64,000 nucleotides of DNA from DATBGZ01 sp036557785 (GTDB lineage: Bacteria; Actinomycetota; Actinomycetes; Mycobacteriales; Micromonosporaceae), in assembly GCA_036557785.1 (NCBI GenBank), contig DATBGZ010000049.1, positions 1-64,000 of the forward strand. Direction: 5' to 3'. Below the pieces are notes generated by a model. It was not told the DNA's origin and searched no databases. It was given only the letters and a program-made list of their open reading frames with translations. A program made the position numbers and the translations under genes. Positions 34,179 to 42,681 of this stretch are shown one piece after another; position 1 is the first letter of the stretch, and each line of letters opens with the position of its first letter.

Positions 34179-34420
34179 CCGCGCCACAGTAGTGCCGCGC
34201 GGCCGGCGGCCGGGCCAGGCGACGGGGCATGTCGCCCGCGACGCAGCGACACCAGTGCCCCATTTGGGTATTTCGGGGCCCCAGGCCGGGAAGAAACGCC
34301 GACAACCGGCGCGTGTCGGGTACTGCGGGGTGTTGACCCAACCCGCTAATCTCCGGTGATTCCGCCGCCGATGCGGCGCGCCAGACGGTCTCGCCCGTCG
34401 CGACGAAAGGGTTTCTTCAG

Positions 34421-34684
34421 ATGAGCTATCCCCCCGGATACCCACCCGCTCCGGCCGCGCCGGCCAACGACAAGACGACCCTGTGGGGCGTCCTCGGCAT
34501 TGTCATCGGCCTCATCTGCTGCTGGCCTGCCGGTATCGTCTTCGGGATCCTCTCGCTCCAGGAGGCGAAGAAGTACGGCAAGTCGCCGACGCTCGCCTAT
34601 GTCGCGTTCGCGGTCTCCGCGCTCAACTTCATCGTTGGCATCTTCTGGCTGACCAGCGGCAGCCTGTCGAACATGACGAGCTGA
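34421..34684 (+). CDS. Small DUF4190-like membrane protein
   Basis: 87 residues. A short Pro-rich N-terminus (SYPPGYPPAPAAPAND) is followed by two hydrophobic segments: TLWGVLGIVIGLICCWPAGI and YVAFAVSALNFIVGIFWLTS. Between them is FGILSLQEAKKYGKSP, in place of the usual ILGIIALVQIKR turn of DUF4190. This looks like a typical small actinobacterial two-pass protein; function unknown. ATG at 34421 follows AAAGGG about 15 bases upstream. It is divergent from purN and convergent with the DUF6350 gene, with a strong hairpin after its stop. Confidence 0.75.
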   Translation: MSYPPGYPPAPAAPANDKTTLWGVLGIVIGLICCWPAGIVFGILSLQEAKKYGKSPTLAYVAFAVSALNFIVGIFWLTSGSLSNMTS

Positions 34685-34710
34685 CCAGTCCCGCTCACGA
34701 TCCACGCGAT

Positions 34711-34743
34711 ACCACTGGCCGGTCCGGCGGACCGGCCAGTGGT
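34711..34743. terminator. Bidirectional hairpin terminator
   Basis: A perfect 15-bp inverted repeat with a 3-base loop: left arm 34711-34725 (ACCACTGGCCGGTCC), right arm 34729-34743. It lies between the convergent DUF4190-like gene (ends 34684) and DUF6350 gene (ends 34757), so it can serve both transcripts. Confidence 0.88.
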
Positions 34744-34756
34744 CTGCCGTGTGTCG

Positions 34757-36058
34757 TTAGCCGTGGGCGCGAGAGAGGGATCGCCGTGCGCCGGCGCCTA
34801 CCACGGTGCCGACTCCCACGACGCCGGCGGCCAGCAGCGCGGCCCGGATCCCGCCCGGGCCGAGGTCGGCGAGTCTCCCGGAGCCGAGTCCGCCCCGGGC
34901 GGCCACCATGGCGGCGTAGACCAGCACACCCGCGATCGGACCGGCGAGTGCGGCCGAGCCGAGCAGCCCCGGCCAGGTCGGCGCCGGCTGGGCTGCTGAC
35001 GCGGGTGCGGGAACCCGGCCGAGCAGGACGCCGGCGAGCAGCCCGGCGACGAAGGGCGCGCCGAGCAGGGTCGGCCCGAGGCCGGTCAGCGGAGCGTGTG
35101 GCAGTGCGGCCAGAACGGGCATAGCCGGCACCGGGCCGAGCAGGACGTCTTCGGGACTGACGACCGTGCCCGCGCCCACCGCGAAGCCCGGACCAAGCAG
35201 ATAGGCCGCCGCCCAGACCGCCAGGTTGGGCAGGTAGATCAGGCACAGCGCCGTGATCCCGATCTGACCGGCGAGCCCGGCCTGGTAGGCCCGCAGCATC
35301 TGTGCGGCCGCACCGCCCGACAACGCCAGCGCCAGACCCGCCGCCGCCGCCCCCGCCGCGAGCAGGAACGCGACCGCGGCGACACCCGCCCGTACGGCAT
35401 CGGTGAGCACGCGTGGCATGCGGCGGACCAGCCGCCGCCCCGGCCGGCCGTACCCCAGCGCACCGCCTACCCCGGCGACGGCCGCGAACAGCCCGAACGC
35501 CACCGCGGCCCGACCCGGCGAGACCACCGCGTCGGCGGTGCGGGCGAGCCCCGCCGCGATCGCGCCGATCACCGCGTACACCAGCGCGACGCAGATCCCG
35601 GCCCGGATCGCCGGCCATGGCGAGGCGAGCCGGTGCGCCCCGGTGGCCCGGGCCGCGTGCACGCCGCCGCGCACCAGCCGCCAGCCGACCCACGCCGTGA
35701 TACCGAGTGGCACCAACGTGATGCGGTCCGATGGCAGGCCGACCGGTACCCCGTGGCCGAGCAACCAGGCGCCCGTGGCGACCCGGAACACCGCCTTCAA
35801 CGGCGCGCCGGTGCCAATCCCGCCGATGAGACTGAGCACGATCACGGGCGCGAGGCCGAGGACGCTCGCCCACAGTGCCGCGACCGTGGCGGCGATGGGC
35901 AGCGGCGCGCCCCCACGCCGAGGTGGCTGCGGTGCGTTCGCCGTCGCATGCGCCGGCGCGACCCGGGTGGTGGTCCGACCCGCGGATGGCTCCTCGTCCC
36001 GGGCCACCGTCGGGTCGGCCGGGTACGGATCATCGCTGGGCGGGGGCATCCGACTCAC
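34757..36058 (-). CDS. DUF6350 family polytopic membrane protein
   Basis: 433 residues. A polar N-terminus of about 50 residues is followed by about nine or ten hydrophobic segments rich in Ala, Gly and Val. Segments such as TLVPLGITAWVGWRLVRGGV and TVVSPEDVLLGPVPAMPVL fit DUF6350, sometimes named cell division protein PerM in mycobacteria. In actinobacteria this gene is typically next to sucD and purN/purH, as here, which supports the call. GTG at 36058 or ATG at 36049; neither has a good ribosome-binding site. Role in the cell envelope or division is inferred from mycobacterial PerM only. Confidence 0.8.
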   Translation of the reverse strand: MSRMPPPSDDPYPADPTVARDEEPSAGRTTTRVAPAHATANAPQPPRRGGAPLPIAATVAALWASVLGLAPVIVLSLIGGIGTGAPLKAVFRVATGAWLLGHGVPVGLPSDRITLVPLGITAWVGWRLVRGGVHAARATGAHRLASPWPAIRAGICVALVYAVIGAIAAGLARTADAVVSPGRAAVAFGLFAAVAGVGGALGYGRPGRRLVRRMPRVLTDAVRAGVAAVAFLLAAGAAAAGLALALSGGAAAQMLRAYQAGLAGQIGITALCLIYLPNLAVWAAAYLLGPGFAVGAGTVVSPEDVLLGPVPAMPVLAALPHAPLTGLGPTLLGAPFVAGLLAGVLLGRVPAPASAAQPAPTWPGLLGSAALAGPIAGVLVYAAMVAARGGLGSGRLADLGPGGIRAALLAAGVVGVGTVVGAGARRSLSRAHG

Positions 36059-36122
36059 TGTGCCACAGGGTTGAGGCGGTGCCCCGGCACGACGCTCGGC
36101 GTGCGGAGGGTGCCCTCGCTGG

Positions 36123-37007
36123 TCAGGTCTGCATGATGGCGCGCATCAGCCGGGCGGTCTCGCTCGGCGTCTTGCCGACCGTGACCCCGGCCGCCTCCAG
36201 GGCGACCTTCTTCGCCTCAGCGGTACCCGAGGAGCCCGAGATGATCGCGCCGGCATGGCCCATCGTCTTGCCGGGCGGCGCGGTGAACCCCGCGATGTAG
36301 CCGACCACCGGCTTGGTCACGTTCGCCTTGATGAACTCGGCGGCCCGTTCCTCGGCGTCACCACCGATCTCGCCGATCATCACGATCGCGTCGGTCTCCG
36401 GGTCGGCCTGGAAGGCGGCCAGAGCATCGATGTGTGTCGTCCCGATGATCGGGTCGCCGCCGATGCCGACCGCCGTCGAGAAGCCGATGTCCCGCAGCTC
36501 GTACATCATCTGGTAGGTCAGCGTCCCGGACTTCGAGACCAGGCCGATGCGCCCGGGACCGGAGATGTCGGCCGGGATGATGCCCGCGTTGGACTGGCCG
36601 GGGCTCGCCACGCCCGGGCAGTTCGGTCCGACGATGCGCGTCGGGTTGCCCTTGCCGACGTTGTACGCCCAGGCCGCGGCCGTGTCGTGCACCGGGATGC
36701 CCTCGGTGATCGTGATCGCGAGCGGGATCGCGGCATCGATCGCCTCGACCATGGCGCCCTTCGCGAAGCGTGGCGGCACGAAGATCACCGTCGCGTCCGC
36801 GCCGGTGACGGCCATCGCCTCGAGCACCGAGTTGAATACCGGCAGGGCCTGCCCGTCGAACTCCACGCTCTGCCCACCCTTGCCCGGGGTGACGCCGCCG
36901 ACCACGGTGGTTCCGGCCCGCAGCATGCGCCGGGTGTGCTTGGAGCCTTCGGAGCCGGTCATCCCCTGCACGATGACCCGCGAGTCCTTGGTGAGCCAGA
37001 TCGCCAT
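36123..37007 (-). CDS. sucD: Succinate-CoA ligase, alpha subunit
   Basis: ADP/GDP-forming succinyl-CoA synthetase alpha chain, 294 residues. The CoA-binding domain begins MAIWLTKDSRVIVQGMTGSE with GGVTPGKGGQ (about 37-46). NCPGVASPGQSNAGIIP (about 129-145) matches the CoA contact region. The ligase domain has IGEIGGDAEERAAEFI and the active-site phosphohistidine in GKTMGHAGAIISGSSGTAEA (about 246-265). It starts 5 bases after the sucC stop, so the two are co-translated. Together with SucC it performs the substrate-level phosphorylation step of the TCA cycle. Confidence 0.97.
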   Translation of the reverse strand: MAIWLTKDSRVIVQGMTGSEGSKHTRRMLRAGTTVVGGVTPGKGGQSVEFDGQALPVFNSVLEAMAVTGADATVIFVPPRFAKGAMVEAIDAAIPLAITITEGIPVHDTAAAWAYNVGKGNPTRIVGPNCPGVASPGQSNAGIIPADISGPGRIGLVSKSGTLTYQMMYELRDIGFSTAVGIGGDPIIGTTHIDALAAFQADPETDAIVMIGEIGGDAEERAAEFIKANVTKPVVGYIAGFTAPPGKTMGHAGAIISGSSGTAEAKKVALEAAGVTVGKTPSETARLMRAIMQT

Positions 37008-37012
37008 GTCCG

Positions 37013-38191
37013 TCAGACCCCCGCCGCCGCGAGCTCCGCCGCGCGTGCCGCGGCACCGTCCATTGTGTCCACCCGCTGCACCAGCGGGTTGTTCGCCTGG
37101 TCGAGGATGCGCCTGCCCTGCTCGGCGTTGTTGCCGTCCAGGCGGACCACGAGCGGCCGGGTCAGGGCCTCGCCCCGGCTGCCCAGGAGCTCGAACGCGG
37201 CGAGGATGCCCTTCGCCACCGCGTCGCAGGCCGTGATGCCGCCGAAGACGTTCACGAAGACGCTGCGCACCGACGGGTCGGAGAGGACGATCTCCAGGCC
37301 GTTGGCCATCACCTCGGCTGAGGCGCCGCCACCGATATCCAGGAAGTTCGCCGGCTTCACCGAGCCGAACCGCTCACCCGCGTAGGCGACAACGTCCAGT
37401 GTGGACATGACCAGGCCAGCGCCGTTGCCGATGATCCCGACCTGGCCGTCGAGCTTGACGTAGTTGAGGTCCTTCTCCTTCGCCGCCTGCTCGAACGGGT
37501 CGGCTGCGGACGTGTCGACCCAGGCCTCGTGGTCGGGGTGACGGAATGCGCCGTTGTCGTCCAGCGTCACCTTCGCGTCGAGGCAGAGCACCCGCCCATC
37601 CGGCGTCTTCGCCAGCGGGTTCACCTCGACGAGCGTGGCGTCCTCGGCCACGAACGCCTGCCACAGTTTCACCGCGATATCGACGACCTGATCAGCGACG
37701 TCCGCGGGGAACCCGGCCCTGGTGACGATCTCGCGGGCCAGCGCTTCATCTACACCCTTGGAGGCATCGATGGGCGCCTTGACGACCTTCTCCGGCGCCT
37801 CGTGGGCGACCTGCTCGATCTCCATCCCGCCAGCGACGCTCGCGATGCAGAGGAAGGTGCGGTTGGCCCGGTCGAGCAGGTAGGAGAAGTAGTACTCCTC
37901 GGCGATGTCCGCCGCCTCGGTGACCATCACCTTGTGCACCGTGTGGCCCTTGATGTCCATACCGAGGATGTCGGCGGCCCGTGCGGTCGCCTCGGCCACC
38001 GTGGTCGCGAGCTTCACTCCGCCGGCCTTGCCGCGCCCGCCGACCTTGACCTGTGCCTTGACGACGACCTGACGCCCGACCTTCTGCGCGATCGCGGCCG
38101 CCTCCTCGGGCGTCTGCGCGACACCGCCGCTGAGCACCGGCAGCCCGTGCCGAGCGAAGAGCTCCCGCCCCTGATATTCGTACAGGTCCAC
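37013..38191 (-). CDS. sucC: Succinate-CoA ligase, beta subunit
   Basis: Nucleotide-grasp subunit of succinyl-CoA synthetase; 392 residues. The N-terminus is the family-typical DLYEYQGRELFARHGLPVL. The ATP-grasp domain includes VVKAQVKVGGRGKAGGVKL (about 39-57) and the metal and nucleotide contact LVEVNPLAKTPDGRVLCLDA. The C-terminal CoA-ligase domain includes GNGAGLVMSTLDVVAYAGE and NFLDIGGGASAEVMANGLEI, with VFVNVFGGITACDAVAKGI. GTG at 38189-38191 is chosen because GGAG lies 5-8 bases before it and the product starts at the conserved residue. The longer open frame to 38419 is not protein-like. Confidence 0.97.
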   Translation of the reverse strand: MDLYEYQGRELFARHGLPVLSGGVAQTPEEAAAIAQKVGRQVVVKAQVKVGGRGKAGGVKLATTVAEATARAADILGMDIKGHTVHKVMVTEAADIAEEYYFSYLLDRANRTFLCIASVAGGMEIEQVAHEAPEKVVKAPIDASKGVDEALAREIVTRAGFPADVADQVVDIAVKLWQAFVAEDATLVEVNPLAKTPDGRVLCLDAKVTLDDNGAFRHPDHEAWVDTSAADPFEQAAKEKDLNYVKLDGQVGIIGNGAGLVMSTLDVVAYAGERFGSVKPANFLDIGGGASAEVMANGLEIVLSDPSVRSVFVNVFGGITACDAVAKGILAAFELLGSRGEALTRPLVVRLDGNNAEQGRRILDQANNPLVQRVDTMDGAAARAAELAAAGV

Positions 38192-38427
38192 CTTTACTCC
38201 ACGCTCACCCGGGCCGCCGACCCGACCGTTGTCGCCACCTGTTGAGCGCAGCCTAGCCAGCGCTGGCGGCGCGAGCCGCAGCCGGGCGCGGGCGTGTGCG
38301 GTACTCCACTCTCCGCGATCGCCCATCCGGGCGAATCGGATATTGCCGAAAGCCCGGGCGTAACCGGCTCCATGACCCCTCGTTGTGCAGGATGTCGGCG
38401 GCCACGCCGCCGACGACAAGGGAACGG

Positions 38428-38451
38428 AGTTTGCGGTTCGCTCCGCAAGCT
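38428..38451. promoter_or_regulatory. Short palindrome upstream of sucC
   Basis: AGTTTGCGG (38428-38436) and CCGCAAGCT (38443-38451) pair over 9 bp with one G-U, around loop TTCGCT. It lies 237 bases before the sucC start codon. It could be an operator half-site pair or an RNA hairpin; nothing further distinguishes these. Confidence 0.45.
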
Positions 38452-38507
38452 ACGCGAAATACGGCCGATGCCCTGTCGGTCGAGGGGTGGCGGCGGGGCG
38501 TCGTGCA

Positions 38508-38544
38508 GAGGGGCCGGGCGTGTGAGGGGTGCGTCCGGCCCCTC
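38508..38544. terminator. Hairpin after the B12-binding protein gene
   Basis: GAGGGGCCGG (38508-38517) and CCGGCCCCTC (38535-38544) are exact reverse complements with a 17-base loop, 9 bases beyond the stop of the B12-binding protein gene in its direction of transcription. A likely terminator isolating that gene from sucCD; no U-run. Confidence 0.7.
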
Positions 38545-38552
38545 ATCCCGTG

Positions 38553-38972
38553 TCAACCGACGGCGCCCGCCGGGGCGGGAACGTTTGCCTGCACCCAGTC
38601 CACGATCGAGCGCATGGTCGCCCCGGGTCCGAAGATCTCGGCCACCCCCAACGCCCGCAGCTCCGCCAGATCCGCCTCCGGGATGATCCCGCCGCCGAAG
38701 ACGACGATGTCGGTCGCGCCGCGCTGTGCCAGCAGCTCCATCACGCGCCGGAAGAGCGTCATGTGCGCCCCGGACAGGACGGAGAGGCCGATCGCGTCGG
38801 CGTCCTCCTGGATGGCCGTCTCCACGATCTGCTCCGGCGTCTGGTGCAGTCCTGTGTAGACGACCTCCACGCCGGCGTCGCGCAGCGCCCGTGCGACCAC
38901 CTTCGCGCCGCGGTCGTGACCGTCCAGACCAGGCTTGGCGATGACCACGCGCAGGCGTTGACTGCCGCTCAT
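38553..38972 (-). CDS. Free-standing cobalamin (B12)-binding protein, methylmalonyl-CoA mutase C-domain type
   Basis: 139 residues consisting only of a B12-binding Rossmann-like domain: VVIAKPGLDGHDRGAKVVAR (about 9-28) contains the base-off D-x-H-x-x-G motif whose His ligates cobalt. GLSVLSGAHMTLFRRVMELL (about 61-80) and VVFGGGIIPEADLAELRALG (about 89-108) are the other two cobalamin-contact motifs. It matches the small subunit of split methylmalonyl-CoA or ethylmalonyl-type mutases. No large mutase subunit is nearby. Its product pathway would yield succinyl-CoA, the substrate of the adjacent sucCD. ATG at 38972 follows GAGGAGGAG. Confidence 0.9.
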   Translation of the reverse strand: MSGSQRLRVVIAKPGLDGHDRGAKVVARALRDAGVEVVYTGLHQTPEQIVETAIQEDADAIGLSVLSGAHMTLFRRVMELLAQRGATDIVVFGGGIIPEADLAELRALGVAEIFGPGATMRSIVDWVQANVPAPAGAVG

Positions 38973-39003
38973 CCGTCCGTCTCCTCCTCGGCGCGCGCAA
39001 CTC

Positions 39004-39055
39004 TTCCGGCCTCACGGCCAGAGCGTCGTTTCCGGCCTCACGGCCAGAGCGTCGT
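39004..39055. repeat. Two perfect tandem copies of a 26-bp repeat
   Basis: Units 39004-39029 and 39030-39055 are identical and adjacent; each contains the small inverted repeat GGCCTCACGGCC. They end 31 bases upstream of the start codon of the B12-binding protein (minus strand), in its promoter or leader. The function is unknown. Two copies without spacers do not make a CRISPR. Confidence 0.9.
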
Positions 39056-39205
39056 TAGCTCGTCCTGTGACGGTACCGCGAGCGTCGAGGCTACGGCGGG
39101 TTGTGATCGTCACGGGGGTCCGCTACGGTGTCGACCGAGCACCCCGGGCGCGACGGCGTCGCCGTGAGCAGGCGACAGCCTCGCCACAAGCAGCGGAGGA
39201 CGCCG

Positions 39206-39949
39206 GTGCCGAAGCAGCCGGACTCGCAGTCGGGAAGGGTCTACCGAGGCCGCCGTCGCCTGCCGAAGCTGCCGAGCCGCCGGTACGCGGTCGTCGTCAC
39301 CACCGCCATCATCGCGGCGAGCATCGTGGCGCTCGGTGCCGCGGCACTGCTGCCGGACAACCTCGGCAACGGGCACCGGGACAACACGATGTTGAGCGTG
39401 TCGGATCTCTATGACCAGGCCGACCAGGCCAACCGCTCAGAGGATCGCGGCCAGTCGATCATCGTGAACGGGGACGCGCCCGACGTGTGGCGGCTGCCGG
39501 TCGACCCCAAGTTGGATGCCAGCGGGAAGATAACCGGCTACGTGATCACGTCGCGGTTCGTGGCCCGTAGCCTGTTCGGGCGCGCACGCCACTTCGGGAT
39601 CGACTTCGCCTGTCAGTGGGGCACTCCGGTGCATGCCGCGCAGGGCGGCGTGGTGACCTTCGCGGGCGCGAGCGGCGGATACGGCTACATGGTGGAGATC
39701 GACCACGGTAACGGCATCCGGACCCGGTACGGACACCTCAGCAGTTGGAAGGTGACCGTCGGCCAGAAGGTCGACACCTGGCAGGTCATCGCGTTGAGCG
39801 GCAACACCGGTGACTCCACGGGCCCGCACGTGCACTACGAAGTCAGGATCAACAACAACCCGATCGATCCCGACGAGTTCATGCTCGAGCACGGCGTGGA
39901 CATCGACAAGGGCACCGAAGAGGCCAACGGCGCCATCGTCGTCGGCTGA
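39206..39949 (+). CDS. M23-family metallopeptidase (peptidoglycan endopeptidase)
   Basis: 247 residues. A basic cytoplasmic N-terminus (RVYRGRRRLPKLPSRR) precedes one signal-anchor segment (AVVVTTAIIAASIVALGAAA, about 29-48). An external domain of about 190 residues ends in the lysostaphin-like fold: HFGIDFACQWGTPVHAAQGG (about 131-150; zinc ligands His and Asp), YGHLSSWKVTVGQKV, and THE second His pair in TGPHVHYEVRIN (about 209-220). It should cut peptide cross-links of the cell wall. GTG at 39206 has GGAGGA 6-11 bases upstream and is preferred over GTG at 39128. Convergent with pcrA, 3 bases apart. Confidence 0.9.
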   Translation: MPKQPDSQSGRVYRGRRRLPKLPSRRYAVVVTTAIIAASIVALGAAALLPDNLGNGHRDNTMLSVSDLYDQADQANRSEDRGQSIIVNGDAPDVWRLPVDPKLDASGKITGYVITSRFVARSLFGRARHFGIDFACQWGTPVHAAQGGVVTFAGASGGYGYMVEIDHGNGIRTRYGHLSSWKVTVGQKVDTWQVIALSGNTGDSTGPHVHYEVRINNNPIDPDEFMLEHGVDIDKGTEEANGAIVVG

Positions 39950-39952
39950 GGG

Positions 39953-42412
39953 CTACAGCTTCTCGATCGGGGCGTTGCGCAGCACGACCCACATCACCTG
40001 ATCACCGAAGTCGATCTGAGCCTTGCCGCCCTCGACCGCGCTCACCCGGCCCAGGCCGTACCGCTGGTGGTTGACGCGATCCCCCGGCTCGACCGTGGGC
40101 GCCTCCCGGGCCGCGAGCTCGCTGGCCGTGGTGAGCCGGGACGCGTCGATACCGAGTCGCGAGGCCAGCTCCGTCGCCTTCGGCGTCCCCCCGACAAAAT
40201 CACTCCTCCCCGCCCACGGCTTCGCCCCGCCCGTGGGGTTGTGGTTGACCCGCGCCTCGCCGCGGGCCCCGATGCCGGATCGCCCGCCGGACCAGGACGT
40301 GTAGTCATCGCCGGTGCGGGCCCACCGCACCGCGTCGGGCGGCAGCTCGTCGAGGAACCGGGAGGGCGTGCGCTGGGACGCGAAGCCCCAGGCCGACCGG
40401 GCGACCGCCCGGGAGACATACAGCCGGCGCCGCGCGCGGGTGATGCCGACGTAGGCGAGGCGTCGCTCCTCCTCCAGCTCCTTCGGCTGGTCGAGCGCCC
40501 GTTGGTGCGGGAAGATCCCCTCCTCGAGACCGGTCAGGAAGACGACCGGAAACTCCAGGCCCTTCGCGGTGTGCAGGGTCATCAGCGTGACCACGCCGGC
40601 GTGATCCGGCTCGTCCTCGGGCACCTCGTCCGCGTCCGCGACGAGCGAGACCTGCTCCAGGAAGCCGGCGAGCGTGGGCGCGGGTGCCTCCTCGTCCTGA
40701 TCCTCGCCCGACTCCTGGGCGGCCTGGGCGGCGCTGGCGGCGATGAGCTCCGTGCGCTGCGTGTACTCCCGGGCGACCGCGACGAGCTCCTGCAGGTTCT
40801 CGACCCGGCCCTGGGCCTGAGGATCCTCGCTCTCCTCCAGGGTGGCGAGGTAGCCCGTACGGTTGAGCACCGCCTCGAGCACCTCTTCCGGCGGGGCGAC
40901 CACGCTCATCTCGCGCAGCTCATCCATGAGCGTGACGAAGTCGGCGACCGGGCCCGTGGCGCGCGGGGCGAGGCCTCCGATCTCCTCCACGGCCCGCAAC
41001 GCGGCACCGAACGAGAGCCGCTCGCGGGTCGCGTAGGCATCGATGGCCGACACCGTACGGTCACCGATGTTGCGGCGCGGCGTGTTGACGATGCGCCGCA
41101 GGCTGACCGTGTCGTCGGGGTTGGTGAGCGCTCGCAGGTACGCCAGCGCGTCCTTGACCTCCGCGCGTTCGTAGAAGCGGACGCCGCCCACCACCTTGTA
41201 CGGCAGGCCGTGCCGGATGAAGATCTCCTCGAAGACCCGGGACTGGGCGTTGGTGCGGTAGAAGATCGCCACGTCGCCGGGCCGGGCCACGTCGTCCTCG
41301 CGAAGCCGGTCGATCTCCCGCGCCACCCAGTCGGCCTCGTCGTGCTCGGTGTCGGCGACGTACCCGACGATCGGCTCACCCACGCCGGCGTCGCTCCAGA
41401 GGCGCTTGCGCTTGCGCTGGGGATTCTTGTCGATGACCGCGTTCGCCGCGCTGAGGATCGCCTGCGTCGAGCGGTAGTTCTGCTCGAGCAGGATGGTGCG
41501 CGCGTCCGGAAAGTCGCGCTCGAACTCCAGGATGTTGCGGATCGTCGCCCCCCGAAAGGCGTAGATCGACTGGTCCGCGTCGCCGACCACGCAGAGCTCG
41601 CCCGGCGTAACCGCGCTGTCGCCGCCGATGCCGACGAGCTCCTTCACGAGCACGTACTGCGCGTGGTTGGTGTCCTGGTACTCATCGACCAGCACGTGCC
41701 GGAATCGCTGCCGGTAGTAGCGCGCCACCTCTGGATGCGACTGCAGGAGGTGCACCGTGGTCATGATCAGGTCGTCGAAGTCGAGCGCCTTGGCCGCGCG
41801 CAGGCGCTGCTGGTAGAGCTGGTAGGCCTCGGCGACCATGCGCTGGTCCGGCGTGCGTGCGGCGGCGGTCGCCGCCTCCGCGTCGGTCAGCTCGTTCTTG
41901 AGGTTCGACACCGCGCCGGCGAGCCGGCGGGGCGGAAACTTGCGTGGATCGATATCCAACTCCCGCGCCACGAGCTGCATGAGCCGCCGGGAGTCGTCGG
42001 CGTCGTAGATCGTGAAGGTCGAGGGCAGGTCGAGCAGCGCGTGCTCGGCGCGCAGGATGCGTACGCAGGCCGAGTGGAAGGTGCTGACCCACATCAATCG
42101 CGCCCGGCCGCCCACGAGCGCCACCACGCGCTCCTTCATCTCGGTCGCGGCCTTGTTGGTGAAGGTGATCGCGATGATCTCACCGGGGTGCACACCCCGG
42201 GCGGCGAGCAGGTAGCCGATGCGGCTGGTGAGCACCCGCGTCTTGCCCGAGCCCGCACCCGCGACGATCAGCAGCGGCGTGCCCGCGTGGGTGACCGCGG
42301 CCCGCTGCGCGTCGTTCAGGCCGTTCAGCAGCCCGTCGGCCTCGCGGAGCTCGGCGGGCGAAGCGCCGGCCCGGCCATGCGGGTTGGCGGACGGCTGGGT
42401 GCCGGGGGACAT
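39953..42412 (-). CDS. pcrA: UvrD/PcrA-type ATP-dependent DNA helicase
   Basis: Superfamily 1A 3'-5' helicase for repair and replication restart. 819 residues. In order: Q motif GLNDAQRAAVTHAGTPLLIV, Walker A VAGAGSGKTRVLT (about 49-61), VDEYQDTNHAQY, GDADQSIYAFRGATIRNILE (motif III), LEQNYRSTQAIL (motif IV), VTLMTLHTAKGLEFPVVFLT (motif V), and RLAYVGITRARRRLYVS (motif VI). The C-terminal PcrA Tudor-like module (GDRVNHQRYGLGRVSAVEGG) that contacts RNA polymerase is intact. ATG at 42412; no strong ribosome-binding site. Divergent from the chorismate mutase leader. Confidence 0.96.
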   Translation of the reverse strand: MSPGTQPSANPHGRAGASPAELREADGLLNGLNDAQRAAVTHAGTPLLIVAGAGSGKTRVLTSRIGYLLAARGVHPGEIIAITFTNKAATEMKERVVALVGGRARLMWVSTFHSACVRILRAEHALLDLPSTFTIYDADDSRRLMQLVARELDIDPRKFPPRRLAGAVSNLKNELTDAEAATAAARTPDQRMVAEAYQLYQQRLRAAKALDFDDLIMTTVHLLQSHPEVARYYRQRFRHVLVDEYQDTNHAQYVLVKELVGIGGDSAVTPGELCVVGDADQSIYAFRGATIRNILEFERDFPDARTILLEQNYRSTQAILSAANAVIDKNPQRKRKRLWSDAGVGEPIVGYVADTEHDEADWVAREIDRLREDDVARPGDVAIFYRTNAQSRVFEEIFIRHGLPYKVVGGVRFYERAEVKDALAYLRALTNPDDTVSLRRIVNTPRRNIGDRTVSAIDAYATRERLSFGAALRAVEEIGGLAPRATGPVADFVTLMDELREMSVVAPPEEVLEAVLNRTGYLATLEESEDPQAQGRVENLQELVAVAREYTQRTELIAASAAQAAQESGEDQDEEAPAPTLAGFLEQVSLVADADEVPEDEPDHAGVVTLMTLHTAKGLEFPVVFLTGLEEGIFPHQRALDQPKELEEERRLAYVGITRARRRLYVSRAVARSAWGFASQRTPSRFLDELPPDAVRWARTGDDYTSWSGGRSGIGARGEARVNHNPTGGAKPWAGRSDFVGGTPKATELASRLGIDASRLTTASELAAREAPTVEPGDRVNHQRYGLGRVSAVEGGKAQIDFGDQVMWVVLRNAPIEKL

Positions 42413-42599
42413 CTCGAACAACGCCTGCAACGGCGACCTCTCCGAACGGCCGAACGAGCGTGGGGCGCTGGCGAGTCTATGCCGGCCGGCCGACAACGCT
42501 CGGCAACGACGCTCGCCGACAGGTACCGGACAGGGCAACCGGCCAGCGCTGACGTCGTGGGGCTTCATGGCGCGCTCGCGGCATGGCATACTCAACGGC

Positions 42600-42665
42600 G
42601 TGCAGCGCGTGACCCGATTTTATGGCTACGGCACCGGGAGTCCGGCAGCCGTAGGTCGCGCCTGA
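42600..42665 (+). CDS. Aromatic leader peptide of chorismate mutase (Phe-Tyr-Gly-Tyr)
   Basis: A 21-residue open frame, GTG to TGA, whose product contains TRFYGYG: Phe TTT, Tyr TAT, Gly GGC, Tyr TAC at 42618-42629. TTT and TAT are rare here, since genes in the window almost always use TTC and TAC. A second GTG at 42609 would give an 18-residue version. The stop codon is 16 bases before the stem of a U-tailed terminator, and the next gene makes the branch-point enzyme for Phe and Tyr. This is the layout of ribosome-mediated attenuators such as pheL. No Shine-Dalgarno site is obvious, so a leaderless start is possible. Inferred from sequence only. Confidence 0.72.
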   Translation: MQRVTRFYGYGTGSPAAVGRA

Positions 42666-42681
42666 ACGAATCAGACCTGCG

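Larger units (their letters stand above)
38192..38552. other. 361-bp gene-free region upstream of sucC
   Basis: No credible gene on either strand. It should hold the sucCD promoter and the 3' end of the B12-binding protein transcript. Two hairpins are annotated separately (38428-38451, 38508-38544). The segment 38331-38460 is noticeably richer in A and T than the flanking genes (for example GAATCGGATATTGCCGAAAG), as expected for a promoter. I see no consensus -35/-10 pair that I trust. Confidence 0.7.

Noticed and set aside
34179..34420. Possible purine-responsive riboswitch before purN
   Set aside because: No conserved riboswitch core recognised; only GC-rich leader and promoter space shared with the divergent small gene.
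39004..39055. Possible CRISPR array
   Set aside because: Two units are directly adjacent with no spacer and no cas genes nearby.
39056..39205. Possible c-di-AMP (ydaO-type) riboswitch before the M23 peptidase
   Set aside because: Such switches precede actinobacterial cell-wall hydrolases, so I looked, but I could not fit the conserved core motifs to this leader.
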